From: Vibrio sp. FE10
Lineage (GTDB): Bacteria; Pseudomonadota; Gammaproteobacteria; Enterobacterales; Vibrionaceae
Length of the DNA stretch: 64,000 nt
Assembly: GCF_030297155.1 (NCBI RefSeq)
Contig: NZ_AP028067.1
Coordinates: forward strand, 558,001-622,000
Direction: 5' to 3'
This document shows, one piece after another, positions 46,396 to 55,438 of this stretch (positions are counted from its first letter, which is position 1; every line of letters starts with the position of its first letter). The notes beneath the pieces were generated by a model. The model searched no databases, had not been told where the DNA came from, and saw only the letters and a program-made list of their open reading frames with translations. A program made the position numbers and the translations under genes.

Positions 46396-47469
46396 ATGCA
46401 AAAAAGTGAATTAAGCAATGTCAATATCATCGACGAACAGGTACTGATTACTCCAGAGGAGTTAAAAGCGAAATTACCTTTGAGCGATAATGCTCGTCGT
46501 TTTATTCAAGAGTCTCGTGAAACGATTGCGAATATCATTCATAAGAAAGATCACCGTATGCTAATCGTGTGTGGCCCATGTTCTATTCATGATCTAGAAG
46601 CTGCGAAAGAATACGCCAAGCGTCTTAAAGCACTTTCTGAAGAACTGAGCGACCAACTGTATATTGTTATGCGTGTTTACTTTGAAAAGCCTCGTACCAC
46701 TGTTGGTTGGAAAGGTTTGATCAATGACCCACATCTAGATGGTACGTTCGATATTGAGCATGGTCTGCATGTTGGTCGTGAGCTTTTAGTTGAGTTAGCT
46801 GAGATGGAAATCCCACTAGCGACCGAAGCACTAGACCCAATAAGCCCACAATACCTAGCAGATACATTCAGCTGGGCTGCGATTGGCGCACGTACGACTG
46901 AATCTCAAACTCACCGTGAAATGGCAAGTGGCCTTTCAATGCCAATCGGCTTTAAGAACGGTACTGACGGTAACTTAGGTACTGCAATTAATGCGATGCA
47001 GGCTGCTTCTTCTAGTCACCGTTTCATGGGTATCAGCCGCGAAGGTGAGGTTGCACTGCTAACGACTCAGGGTAACCCAAACGGTCACGTTATTTTACGT
47101 GGCGGTAAGCAAACGAACTACGATTCAGTATCAGTACATGAGTGTGAACAAGAGCTGGGTAAATCTGGTTTAGAAGCTGCGTTGATGGTTGATTGCAGCC
47201 ACGCAAACTCTCGTAAAGATTTCCGTCGTCAACCATTGGTTGCTGAAGACGTTATCTATCAAGTGCGTGAGGGCAATAAATCAATTATTGGCCTGATGAT
47301 TGAGAGCCACATTAACGAAGGTAATCAGCCGTCAGATATTCCTCTAAATGAGATGAAATACGGCGTTTCTATTACCGACGCGTGTATCAATTGGGAGTCA
47401 ACTGAGGCACTATTGAAACATGCACATACGGAGTTAGTCCCGTTTTTAGAGAACCGTCTGAAAGGTTAG
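46396..47469 (+). CDS. aroF: DAHP synthase AroF, tyrosine-sensitive
   Basis: First step of the shikimate pathway: condenses PEP and erythrose-4-phosphate. The 357-residue class I enzyme matches E. coli AroF from MQKSELSNVNIIDEQVL onward. It shows the PEP and metal residues in CGPCSIHD, RVYFEKPRTTVGWKG, GARTTESQTHRE, ILRGGK and VDCSHANS. The TyrR boxes and the downstream tyrA gene identify it as the tyrosine-regulated isoenzyme. tyrA follows after a short gap with a weak terminator-like hairpin. Confidence 0.95.
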   Translation: MQKSELSNVNIIDEQVLITPEELKAKLPLSDNARRFIQESRETIANIIHKKDHRMLIVCGPCSIHDLEAAKEYAKRLKALSEELSDQLYIVMRVYFEKPRTTVGWKGLINDPHLDGTFDIEHGLHVGRELLVELAEMEIPLATEALDPISPQYLADTFSWAAIGARTTESQTHREMASGLSMPIGFKNGTDGNLGTAINAMQAASSSHRFMGISREGEVALLTTQGNPNGHVILRGGKQTNYDSVSVHECEQELGKSGLEAALMVDCSHANSRKDFRRQPLVAEDVIYQVREGNKSIIGLMIESHINEGNQPSDIPLNEMKYGVSITDACINWESTEALLKHAHTELVPFLENRLKG

Positions 47470-47487
47470 TCAGAGTTTAAATTTAAG

Positions 47488-47510
47488 TGCCTCATCTAAT
47501 GGGGCATTTT
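47488..47510 (+). terminator. Weak terminator-like hairpin between aroF and tyrA
   Basis: TGCCTCAT, loop CTA, ATGGGGCA (8 bp with one G-U pair), then TTTT. The T run is short, so only partial termination is expected, leaving tyrA expressed at a fraction of aroF. Confidence 0.55.
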
Positions 47511-47540
47511 AAGATCTGCCGCTAACGAACCTGCGTCAGT

Positions 47541-47575
47541 GCGGGCTTTTAGATTAGCGCGGGCTTATAGATTAG
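47541..47575 (+). repeat. 17-bp direct duplication before tyrA
   Basis: GCGGGCTTTTAGATTAG at 47541-47557 is repeated with one change at 47559-47575, ending just before the TAAGGA ribosome binding site of tyrA. Confidence 0.8.
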
Positions 47576-47586
47576 TAAGGAATAAA

Positions 47587-48714
47587 ATGGCCGTTGAACT
47601 GAACGAATTACGCGACCAAATCGATGCTGTCGATAAACAAATGTTGGATTTACTGGCTCAACGACTGGCTCTAGTAGAGAAAGTCGGCGAAGTAAAAAGT
47701 GAACATGGTTTACCTATTTATGTACCAGAACGCGAAGCTGCGATGCTGGCGTCTCGCCGTCAAGAAGCCGAGAAAATAGGGGTTCCGCCACAGTTAATCG
47801 AAGATATTTTGCGTCGTACTATGCGTGAGTCTTATGCCAGTGAAAAAGATTCTGGTTTTAAGTGTCTTAACCCAGAATTGCGTTCAGTGGTTATCGTTGG
47901 TGGTAATGGTCAACTTGGCGGTCTGTTTGGCCGTATGTTCAAGCTTTCTGGCTACGAAGTGAAAATCCTTGGCAGCCAAGATTGGGATAAAGCCGATGAG
48001 ATCTTAGATAATGCTGGCCTTGTGGTTGTTACGGTTCCAATTCACCTGACGGAAGGTGTGATTGCGAAGCTGGGTAACCTACCAAGCGATTGTATTCTTT
48101 GTGATTTGACGTCGATTAAATCAAAACCTCTACAAGCCATGATGAACATGCACCAAGGCCCAGTGGTTGGGTTACACCCAATGTTTGGTCCTGATGTTCC
48201 AAGCCTTGCGAAACAAGTGATTGTTTACAGTGATGGACGTGGTTCTGAAAGCTACCAATGGTTGCTGAATCAATTTGGTATCTGGGGCGCGAGCCTGTGC
48301 CAAATGGATGCTGCTGAACACGACCATGGTATGACTTTGATTCAAGCACTTCGCCACTTCACCTCTTTTGCTTACGGATTGCACCTGAGTAAAGAGAACC
48401 CGAACATTGATCAGCTTCTGAAGCTAAGCTCACCAATCTACCGACTTGAAATTGCGATGGTTGGCCGTCTGTTTGCTCAAGACCCGAACTTGTACGGTGA
48501 TATCATTCTTTCTTCGGATGAGAATATTGAGATGATTCGACGTTTCCACAGTCGTTTCGGTGAAGCATTAGAGATCTTGGATGGGAAAGATAAAGCCAAG
48601 TTTGTTGATAGCTTTAATCAAGTCAGTGATTGGTTTGGTGATTACTCGCAGCAGTTCTTGCAAGAGAGCCAAAACCTTTTAAAGCAAGCACATGACTCGA
48701 TTCATCGTGGCTAA
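47587..48714 (+). CDS. tyrA: Bifunctional chorismate mutase/prephenate dehydrogenase TyrA
   Basis: Makes 4-hydroxyphenylpyruvate for tyrosine. The AroQ chorismate mutase domain occupies about residues 1-90 ([20 protein letters not shown]). The NAD-dependent dehydrogenase follows with the Rossmann motif [14 protein letters not shown] near 103 and the HPMFGPD block. ATG 47587, with TAAGGA upstream, gives 375 residues, close to the E. coli length. The in-frame extension to 47539 runs through the 17-bp duplication and is rejected. Operon aroF-tyrA under TyrR control. Confidence 0.95.
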   Translation: MAVELNELRDQIDAVDKQMLDLLAQRLALVEKVGEVKSEHGLPIYVPEREAAMLASRRQEAEKIGVPPQLIEDILRRTMRESYASEKDSGFKCLNPELRSVVIVGGNGQLGGLFGRMFKLSGYEVKILGSQDWDKADEILDNAGLVVVTVPIHLTEGVIAKLGNLPSDCILCDLTSIKSKPLQAMMNMHQGPVVGLHPMFGPDVPSLAKQVIVYSDGRGSESYQWLLNQFGIWGASLCQMDAAEHDHGMTLIQALRHFTSFAYGLHLSKENPNIDQLLKLSSPIYRLEIAMVGRLFAQDPNLYGDIILSSDENIEMIRRFHSRFGEALEILDGKDKAKFVDSFNQVSDWFGDYSQQFLQESQNLLKQAHDSIHRG

Positions 48715-48731
48715 TCACTATTGGAAATCAT

Positions 48732-48764
48732 AAAAAAGAGCGACCTGATGGTCGCTCTTTTTTT
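48732..48764. terminator. Bidirectional terminator between tyrA and the M23 peptidase gene
   Basis: AAAAAAGAGCGACC, loop TGAT, GGTCGCTCTTTTTTT. It sits between convergent genes and works either way. Confidence 0.93.
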
Positions 48765-48877
48765 ATCTAATTCAGGACTAAAAGTAGTTGGCCTACAGTA
48801 GGCTAAAAGCAATTAGATCATCATAAGCCAAACCAACTGGCCCTAATAGCTAACAACTAATAATTAATGGTTAATAA

Positions 48878-49888
48878 CTAGTTAGTCGTGATAGGTTTCT
48901 TGCTCTCTTCGCTCGATACGGTGTCGATGGTCGAGCTAATGTAAGGCACATTCGTCAGGTTGATCTGCAAGCGAACCACATTATCAATCAGCTGAACCAG
49001 TGGGCCCCACTTAACCTTTTTCTCTTTCTCGAACACGTAGTTGAAGTTTTCCGGTGTCCAATCCATCAAGTATTGAGGGTTCAATGAACGACCAAGGAAG
49101 CGTACTTCATAATGCAGGTGTGGCCCGGTTGAGTTACCTGAGTTACCACAACTCGCAATCACATCACCTTTACTAACAAACTGCCCGCTGCGAACTTTGA
49201 ATTTTTGTAGGTGCGCGTAAGAACTCATGAAGCCGAACGAGTGACGCATAGTAATAAAGTTACCGAAGCCTTTTTTACTTGGGCGTACCGTCTCAATAAC
49301 CCCATCTGCGGGCGCGACAATATCTTCACCACGCTTACACGTCAGGTCGATACCAGTATGTACATGGCGTTTACCTGAAATAGGGTTAGTGCGGCTACCA
49401 TAAGAAGAAGAGATACGTTGATAAGCCATAGGGTTGTCGTTTGGAATCAAGCGAAACATCGTGGCTCTTACTGCTGAATCTACCGCCGCAGCATCAATGC
49501 GATCTTCTAAAGAGACATCATCGGTAAGCAACTCTTCATCGGCAAGACCAAGTACTGATTCCACATCAAAGACACGCTTACCAAGCAGTTGAATGGTGCC
49601 TTCTTTCTCGGTGAGTGTTTGCGATAACGAGTGATTGGTTTCTACCTGCTCGGCGTAAAGAAACTCGGTTTGCTCTTTTTCAACAATCAGCGTTTCAATC
49701 AACTGTTGTGCATCGCCTGCTTGCATTGCGAGCTCTTGTTTACCTTCGACGTGCATGTATGCAGCTCCGCCAATTAACAGCGGTACTGAAAAAATTGCAG
49801 TGGTGCACATGAGCACGGCTTTTCGGCCGAAGTAAAACGTCTGTTCCCCATTGTTAGAGGGAATAGTAATGGAAATTTTTTTAGACAT
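48878..49888 (-). CDS. M23-family (LytM) peptidoglycan endopeptidase, TagE-like
   Basis: A 336-residue inner-membrane-anchored or secreted protein: N-terminal hydrophobic helix (about 28-45), a coiled-coil-like region (about 50-115), then the M23 zinc domain with HTGIDL (His and Asp ligands) and the HLHYEVRF motif, both intact. The domain cleaves peptide cross-bridges in peptidoglycan. It lacks a LysM domain, unlike ShyA-type enzymes, and resembles Vibrio proteins annotated TagE. It stands alone, with plzA upstream on the same strand. Confidence 0.85.
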   Translation of the reverse strand: MSKKISITIPSNNGEQTFYFGRKAVLMCTTAIFSVPLLIGGAAYMHVEGKQELAMQAGDAQQLIETLIVEKEQTEFLYAEQVETNHSLSQTLTEKEGTIQLLGKRVFDVESVLGLADEELLTDDVSLEDRIDAAAVDSAVRATMFRLIPNDNPMAYQRISSSYGSRTNPISGKRHVHTGIDLTCKRGEDIVAPADGVIETVRPSKKGFGNFITMRHSFGFMSSYAHLQKFKVRSGQFVSKGDVIASCGNSGNSTGPHLHYEVRFLGRSLNPQYLMDWTPENFNYVFEKEKKVKWGPLVQLIDNVVRLQINLTNVPYISSTIDTVSSEESKKPITTN

Positions 49889-49936
49889 GGTTCTGTATTA
49901 ACTAAATGCTTCTAATAGAAAAAGGTAATGGAGATA

Positions 49937-50305
49937 TTATTCCTTACCCAAATCGGTAAGGTGTTCAATCTCTCTATAAAGCAGTTCATCGTCGCCGACA
50001 TTAAGCTCAACAAGGCGCTTAAGGTGGCTAATACTATCAATATCTAAATGCTCTATGCGTAAACGCATTGAGGTATTGATGGTAGAGACTATCGTTGCTT
50101 CTAACTGAATATTGATATCACTGTTGGTGAGCTTAAAGCTGACTTGAACAGGAGCATCGTGGCTGAGTTGCTGCCATTTATCACATTGAATGAGTAAACC
50201 ATGGAGAGATAAGTCTTGCACTGAGCCGGATACATTTACTTGTCCTTGTGAGATCTCAGTCGGGACTTGATAAATAACTCGTGAAAATTGACGTCTTTCA
50301 AGCAT
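49937..50305 (-). CDS. plzA: PilZ domain c-di-GMP receptor PlzA
   Basis: Small cyclic-di-GMP binding protein. The PilZ motifs are intact: RRQFSR near the N-terminus (the RxxxR motif) and DLSLHG (D/NxSxxG). In V. cholerae the PilZ protein PlzA (VC0697, from memory) lies between tyrA and the ettA homologue, as here. ATG 50305 gives 122 residues starting MLERRQFSR; the longer ORF to 50353 would begin inside the ettA terminator hairpin. It may be cotranscribed with the M23 gene 48 bp downstream. Confidence 0.86.
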   Translation of the reverse strand: MLERRQFSRVIYQVPTEISQGQVNVSGSVQDLSLHGLLIQCDKWQQLSHDAPVQVSFKLTNSDINIQLEATIVSTINTSMRLRIEHLDIDSISHLKRLVELNVGDDELLYREIEHLTDLGKE

Positions 50306-50352
50306 AGGTAATTTCTCTATATCAATAGGTAAATAGTAAGCCAGATATATCA

Positions 50353-50378
50353 AAGGCCGCTATTATCGCGGCCTTTGT
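50353..50378. terminator. Terminator after ettA
   Basis: AAAGGCCGC, loop TATTATC, GCGGCCTTT, read here on the plus strand. It lies downstream of ettA and upstream of plzA on the minus strand. Confidence 0.8.
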
Positions 50379-50395
50379 TCAAAATACAAGCTAAT

Positions 50396-52063
50396 TTACT
50401 TAGTAATACGCTTGTACTTGATACGGTGCGGTTCAGCCGCTTGTGCGCCCAGAGTCTTCTTCAGCCACTCTGTGTACTCAGTATAGTTACCTTCGTAGAA
50501 GTTAACTTGACCTTCATCACGGTAGTCTAAGATATGGGTCGCAATACGGTCAAGGAACCAACGGTCATGCGAGATAACCATTGCACAGCCAGGGAACTCA
50601 AGCAGCGCTTCTTCAAGTGCACGCAGAGTTTCGACATCAAGGTCATTGGTAGGCTCATCGAGTAGCAGTACGTTACCGCCCGCTTTTAGTAGTTTCGCTA
50701 GGTGAACACGGTTACGTTCACCACCAGAAAGCTGACCGATGATTTTCTGTTGGTCGTTGCCTTTGAAGTTGAAGCGAGAGCAGTATGCACGAGCAGGGAT
50801 TTCGAAGTTGTTGATCTTAATGATATCAGCACCTTCAGAGATCTCTTGGAATACTGTTTTGGTGTCATCCATGCTGTCACGGAACTGATCAACAGAAGCA
50901 AGCTTAACCGTTTCGCCAAGTTCAACTGTACCTGAATCTGGCTGTTCTGCGCCGCTTAGCATCTTGAATAGTGTTGATTTACCTGCACCGTTGGCACCAA
51001 CGATACCGACGATAGCGCCTTTAGGCATGCTGAAAGATAGGTCGTCGATAAGAACGCGATCACCAAATGACTTAGTTAGATTCTTAACTTCAAGTACCTT
51101 GTCACCTAAACGCTCACCTGGCGGGATGAACAGTTCGTTAGTTTCGTTACGCTTCTGGTATTGGCCAGTCGTTAGTTCTTCAAAACGAGCCATACGAGCT
51201 TTAGACTTAGCCTGACGTCCTTTAGGATTCTGACGAACCCATTCAAGTTCTTTCTCGATGGTTTTTTGACGTGCGCTTTCGCCTGATTTCTCTTGCTTCA
51301 GACGCTCATCTTTCTGTTCTAGCCAAGATGTGTAGTTACCTTCCCATGGAATACCTTCACCACGGTCAAGTTCTAGAATCCAGCCAGCAGCGTTGTCTAG
51401 GAAGTAACGGTCGTGGGTAATTGCCACAACAGTACCGCTGTAATCAACAAGGAAGTGCTCAAGCCAAGCCACTGATTCTGCATCCAAGTGGTTGGTTGGT
51501 TCATCAAGAAGCAGCATGTCTGGCTTCTCTAGAAGTAGACGACAGATCGCAACACGACGACGTTCACCACCTGATAGGAATTCGATTTTTGCATCCCACT
51601 CAGGAAGGCGAAGTGCATCAGCAGCACGCTCTAGAGCTGTCTCTAGGTTGTGGCCATCTTTTGCTTGGATAAGTGCTTCAAGCTCGCCTTGTTCTTTAGC
51701 AAGAGCATCGAAATCTGCATCTGGTTCAGCGTAAGCCGCGTAAACAGCATCAATACGCTTAAGTGCGTCAGCAACATCAGAAACCGCTTCTTCTACGATT
51801 TCACGCACTGTTTTTGATTCGTCTAGTACAGGCTCTTGCGGTAGGTAACCGACTTTAAGACCTTGTTGTGCACGAGCTTCACCATCAATATCAGTATCAA
51901 TACCAGCCATGATACGTAGTAGGGTAGATTTACCTGAACCATTTAGACCCAAAACACCGATTTTAGCGCCAGGAAAAAAGCTAAGAGAAATGTCTTTAAG
52001 AATTTGACGCTTAGGTGGAACAGTTTTGCTCACCCGAGACATGGTATATACGTATTCAGCCAT
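50396..52063 (-). CDS. ettA: Energy-dependent translational throttle protein EttA
   Basis: ABC-F ATPase that binds the ribosomal E site and gates entry into elongation according to the ADP/ATP ratio. The 555-residue protein has two ABC domains with Walker A GLNGSGKSTL and GANGAGKSTL, and signatures LSGGERRRVA and LSGGERNRVH. The P-site tRNA interaction motif region follows domain 1 (LEWVRQNPKGRQAKSKAR). Length and all motifs match E. coli EttA. It is transcribed away from slt, as in E. coli. Confidence 0.95.
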   Translation of the reverse strand: MAEYVYTMSRVSKTVPPKRQILKDISLSFFPGAKIGVLGLNGSGKSTLLRIMAGIDTDIDGEARAQQGLKVGYLPQEPVLDESKTVREIVEEAVSDVADALKRIDAVYAAYAEPDADFDALAKEQGELEALIQAKDGHNLETALERAADALRLPEWDAKIEFLSGGERRRVAICRLLLEKPDMLLLDEPTNHLDAESVAWLEHFLVDYSGTVVAITHDRYFLDNAAGWILELDRGEGIPWEGNYTSWLEQKDERLKQEKSGESARQKTIEKELEWVRQNPKGRQAKSKARMARFEELTTGQYQKRNETNELFIPPGERLGDKVLEVKNLTKSFGDRVLIDDLSFSMPKGAIVGIVGANGAGKSTLFKMLSGAEQPDSGTVELGETVKLASVDQFRDSMDDTKTVFQEISEGADIIKINNFEIPARAYCSRFNFKGNDQQKIIGQLSGGERNRVHLAKLLKAGGNVLLLDEPTNDLDVETLRALEEALLEFPGCAMVISHDRWFLDRIATHILDYRDEGQVNFYEGNYTEYTEWLKKTLGAQAAEPHRIKYKRITK

Positions 52064-52327
52064 TGCCGATCGATCCTAATTTATTGTTCAAAATTGTCTG
52101 CTATTTTATACCAATATCCCCAAAGATGTTACTCCTAGGACAGAAAAGCCATTCTTGAACTAATCCTTACCTATTATTGTCACATTAGTCATTAAAACTA
52201 TATTTAATGAGCTTCTGAGGCGAAGTGTTAAATATTAATAATATTTACACTCAAACTCTTTACATTTGATGTAATGTCGGGCGTAAATAGACTTCACGTA
52301 TTCATACACGCACTAAGGAAAGAGCGA

Positions 52328-54277
52328 ATGTTTTTCCGCATTGGTAATACGAAAATTGCTGTCGCTGCATCGGCAATTTTGTCTTCATTTTCACTGGCTC
52401 CGATGGCTTTGGCGAGCAATGCATCTGAGCTTGAAATGCAGCGTGATGTTTATGACAGAGCGCAAGAGGTTTTAGACAACCGAGATCTAAAAGCCTACTC
52501 CGCGCTGCGCAACAAAATTCAAACATACCCTCTCACGCCTTACACGGATTATCGTGCCTTTCTCATAGACCTAGGTGATCGCACACCTGCTGAAGTGGAT
52601 GCTTTTATTGAAGAGAATAAAGCCCTGCCATTTTCGAATCGTATGCGTGCGCCTTACTTAGATTCATTAGCCTCTCAAAAGCAATGGCAAACGATCCTTG
52701 AATTTCAAACCCAAGAGCCTGTTGGTGAAAAATACCAATGTATCTATTACCGAGCGCATTATGAGCAAGGTAATCAAGAGATCGCCTTCAAAGGGGCGAA
52801 ACAGCTTTGGTTAAGTGGCAGTGGAGTTGATGACGCCTGTGACCCACTTTTTGAAGGATGGGATAAAGCCGGTTTAAGAACGGATGATCTGATACTCGAA
52901 AGGATGCTATTAGCGTTTGAAGGCCGTAACGGTAAGCTGATGACCTATCTGATTAAGCAATTAGATCATGATGAGTCAATTGCTCAAGCTAAGCAGATGA
53001 AGGCGTTGTACAACAAGCCTGAAAATGTGCTCGCGTTTGCTAAGAAGCACCCTGCGAATGAATTCTATCAAGCTCAAACCGAGTTTGGTTTTGAGAAACT
53101 GGCAAGGAAGTCAGCAAGCAGCGCTCAAGAGATTTTTGATGATGTTGTGAAAGCTCAAAAGTTATCTAAAGAAAAATCTCAAGAGTTAGCAGATTACCTC
53201 ACGTTTCGTTTGATCAATACCGATTCTGAAGAGTTGATGGCGTGGCGAGACAAAATGCTCGCGAGCTCATCAAAGCAAGTGCTGCTTGAGCGACGTGCTC
53301 GTTTAGCGATTCAACATGCCGATTGGACTGGCTTGAAAGAGTGGATTGCGCGCTTAGATGATAAACATCAAGCTTCGCTTCGCTGGCAATATTGGCAAGG
53401 TAGAGCTGAGATAGCACTAGGCGATACTGCAGAAGGTAACAAGCGACTATCAGATATTTTGGGTCAGCGAAATTTCTACAGTGTGGCGGCGGCTAAGCAA
53501 TTAGGTAAGCCGGTTAGCTATCCCACGTCGACACTTAAATACAATGCCGAAATGGTGAAGCCGTTCGACACCTCTTTGGTTCGTATTGGCGAGCTGATTG
53601 ACCGAGATAAAATAGCGGCAGCGAAAAGTGAATGGCGTTGGTTACTAACCAATGCTGATAAAGATCAGAAATCAATGCTTGCCGCTCATGCTGCGACACA
53701 GCGTTGGAATCACTTTACGGTAACGGCGAGTATCTCAGCGAAGATGTGGGACAACATCGCGTTACGTTTCCCTGTCGCCCACAAGTGGTGGTTTAACTTC
53801 TATGCTGAAAAGCACGATATCGACCCGATCACCTTGATGTCTTTAGCGAGACAAGAGAGTGCAATGGATTCAGAGGCTCGTTCTCCTGTTGGGGCTCGCG
53901 GTATCATGCAAATCATGCCGAAGACGGCTCAATATACGGCGAAGAAGCATCAGATTAAGTATCAAGGTAGCGATGATCTTTACGATGTGAGCAAGAACAT
54001 TGAGATTGGCAGTCATTACCTTGATGGATTGCTGTCTCAATATGATAACAACCGTATTTTTGCTTTCGCTGCATACAACGCAGGTCCGAGCCGAGTGAAA
54101 CAATGGCGTTCACGCAGTGATGAAAAGTTAGATGCGTACGCCTTTATCGAAATGATCCCATTCAAGGAGACTCGTGGCTATGTTCAGAACATCTTGATGT
54201 TTGAGACTTACTATCGAGATATCTTGGGTGAGAAGGGAACGTTTTTAGCGCCGCATGAGGCAAAAACGAAATACTAA
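52328..54277 (+). CDS. slt: Soluble lytic murein transglycosylase Slt
   Basis: Periplasmic exo-lytic enzyme that cuts glycan strands and releases 1,6-anhydro muropeptides, the substrates of the recycling genes at 39-46 kb. The ATG at 52328 has TAAGGAAAG upstream and is followed by a signal peptide (FRIGNTKIAVAASAILSSF ... ALAS). A long alpha-superhelical U-domain leads to the C-terminal SLT domain with the catalytic Glu in LARQESAMDSEARS, GARGIMQIMP and AAYNAGPSRV. Mature size fits Slt70 (649 residues before cleavage). slt-trpR-yjjX synteny as in E. coli. Confidence 0.94.
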   Translation: MFFRIGNTKIAVAASAILSSFSLAPMALASNASELEMQRDVYDRAQEVLDNRDLKAYSALRNKIQTYPLTPYTDYRAFLIDLGDRTPAEVDAFIEENKALPFSNRMRAPYLDSLASQKQWQTILEFQTQEPVGEKYQCIYYRAHYEQGNQEIAFKGAKQLWLSGSGVDDACDPLFEGWDKAGLRTDDLILERMLLAFEGRNGKLMTYLIKQLDHDESIAQAKQMKALYNKPENVLAFAKKHPANEFYQAQTEFGFEKLARKSASSAQEIFDDVVKAQKLSKEKSQELADYLTFRLINTDSEELMAWRDKMLASSSKQVLLERRARLAIQHADWTGLKEWIARLDDKHQASLRWQYWQGRAEIALGDTAEGNKRLSDILGQRNFYSVAAAKQLGKPVSYPTSTLKYNAEMVKPFDTSLVRIGELIDRDKIAAAKSEWRWLLTNADKDQKSMLAAHAATQRWNHFTVTASISAKMWDNIALRFPVAHKWWFNFYAEKHDIDPITLMSLARQESAMDSEARSPVGARGIMQIMPKTAQYTAKKHQIKYQGSDDLYDVSKNIEIGSHYLDGLLSQYDNNRIFAFAAYNAGPSRVKQWRSRSDEKLDAYAFIEMIPFKETRGYVQNILMFETYYRDILGEKGTFLAPHEAKTKY

Positions 54278-54312
54278 GGTCTCGGCGCTTTGTCCGAAAC
54301 TGAGTAAATATT

Positions 54313-54353
54313 AAAGGCAGTGAGTGCGAACCATTTCCACTTACTGCCTTTTT
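54313..54353 (+). terminator. Intrinsic terminator after slt
   Basis: AAAGGCAGT with an inner AGTG arm pairs with CACTTACTGCCTTT across a larger loop, followed by further T bases. Confidence 0.8.
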
Positions 54354-54450
54354 ACATTGGATCACAGCGAGTGTTTCGGTATAAAGTGTTGAACGCTTTC
54401 AATCGTTAAGCGACTCTTTCAAGTCAGAATTTAAAAGTAAGTGTAGAAAT

Positions 54451-54744
54451 ATGGCATCACAACCTGAATATGATAATTGGCAACAACTAATGGATTTGGT
54501 AAAAACAGCCGCTGAAAAAGATCAGCATGAGCTGTTGTTGACCATGATGATGACATCTGATGAACGCGATGCTTTGGTTGCTCGAGTTAATATTCTTTGT
54601 GAATTGATGAAAGGCGAGATGTCTCAGCGACAAGTGAGTCAAATGCTGGGAGTAGGTGTTGCGACGATCACCAGAGGCTCTAATGAGCTCAAGGCTAAAT
54701 CTGAACAAGAGAAAGCGGCCATCGCCGAGTTACTGCTTAAGTAG
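54451..54744 (+). CDS. trpR: Trp operon repressor TrpR
   Basis: Tryptophan-dependent repressor. The 97-residue all-helical protein has the TrpR helix-turn-helix MSQRQVSQMLGVGVATITRGSNELK and the preceding helices ERDALVARVNILCELMKGE that bind L-tryptophan. Its position after slt is as in E. coli. No Trp-operator palindrome (CTAGTT/AACTAG-like) was seen directly upstream, so autorepression as in E. coli is not evident. Confidence 0.95.
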   Translation: MASQPEYDNWQQLMDLVKTAAEKDQHELLLTMMMTSDERDALVARVNILCELMKGEMSQRQVSQMLGVGVATITRGSNELKAKSEQEKAAIAELLLK

Positions 54745-54774
54745 ACCCACTTATTAAGCACTGAAGTTTGATAG

Positions 54775-54802
54775 AAACGCTAACAATCCGTTAGCGTTTT
54801 TT
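54775..54802 (+). terminator. Intrinsic terminator after trpR
   Basis: AAACGCTAAC, loop AATCC, GTTAGCGTTTTTT. Confidence 0.9.
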
Positions 54803-54854
54803 GTTTCTGCTGTACTGGTTAGGCTTTCAACGAGATAACTTAAACTAAACCTAT

Positions 54855-54907
54855 GAAAAAACATGTCTTTGAAAAACCGTGTCTTTGAAAAACTGTGTCT
54901 TTAAAGC
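54855..54907. repeat. 16-bp tandem repeat at the 3' end of yjjX
   Basis: TGTCTTTGAAAAAC occurs at 54864-54877 and 54880-54893, with a third, truncated copy from 54896 and a partial unit before the first. Period is 16 bp. The array reaches the yjjX stop codon. Confidence 0.75.
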
Positions 54908-55428
54908 TAAGCGGGGAAGTGCTCAGGATTAACGAAAGGGATAAGCGCTAAGATCAAAGCTTGATCATATACCGAACTGCGCGAGAGTTGGTTGTGTGTC
55001 AGTAGGCCAATCGCCCCACCTTTTTGCTTGATGTTGTCCGTTCCGAAGACTTCATCCATCACATCCCCTAACTCATTCGCATACTGGAGCTTATCAAGCA
55101 CAACGGGTGGCAGCATCAGGCTTGCCGAACGAGATTCCCCACGTTGACCATTTGCTTCAATTATCATCCAAGCAAAGGTTACGTTACCTTCAATTCCAGA
55201 TTCTAATCCAACATGAAAGTCTGCATTTGGCAGCTCTTGAATCGCATTGCTTACACGGTTCACTGCACCTTGATAGGTTTCATCATTGCTCATGGGTTGA
55301 TCGGCAACCCCGCTGGGTACGCTAACCCCGATGAATTCGAATTCAGTATTAGGGAAAGCTGACAAGAACGCACTTTTAACGGCGTTGATTTTTGCTGGGT
55401 TGAGCGATGCAATGACTACGGATTTCAT
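54907..55428 (-). CDS. yjjX: Inosine/xanthosine triphosphatase YjjX
   Basis: House-cleaning NTPase that hydrolyses ITP and XTP. The 173-residue product begins MKSVVIASLNPAKINAVKSAF, the substrate-binding N-terminus of the Maf/HAM1-like fold. It contains GLESGIEG and KQKGGAIGLLT, as in E. coli YjjX. ATG 55428 is preferred over the long ORF start at 55485, whose extra residues overlap mbaA and are not conserved. It follows mbaA by 10 bp on the same strand, so the two are cotranscribed. Confidence 0.9.
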   Translation of the reverse strand: MKSVVIASLNPAKINAVKSAFLSAFPNTEFEFIGVSVPSGVADQPMSNDETYQGAVNRVSNAIQELPNADFHVGLESGIEGNVTFAWMIIEANGQRGESRSASLMLPPVVLDKLQYANELGDVMDEVFGTDNIKQKGGAIGLLTHNQLSRSSVYDQALILALIPFVNPEHFPA

Positions 55429-55438
55429 GAATGAGTTC

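Noticed and set aside
52225..52250. AT-rich near-palindrome upstream of slt (GTGTTAAATATT ... ATATTTACAC)
   Set aside because: The arms align only with a bulge, the sequence is AT-rich enough to arise by chance, and it does not fit a TyrR or TrpR consensus.
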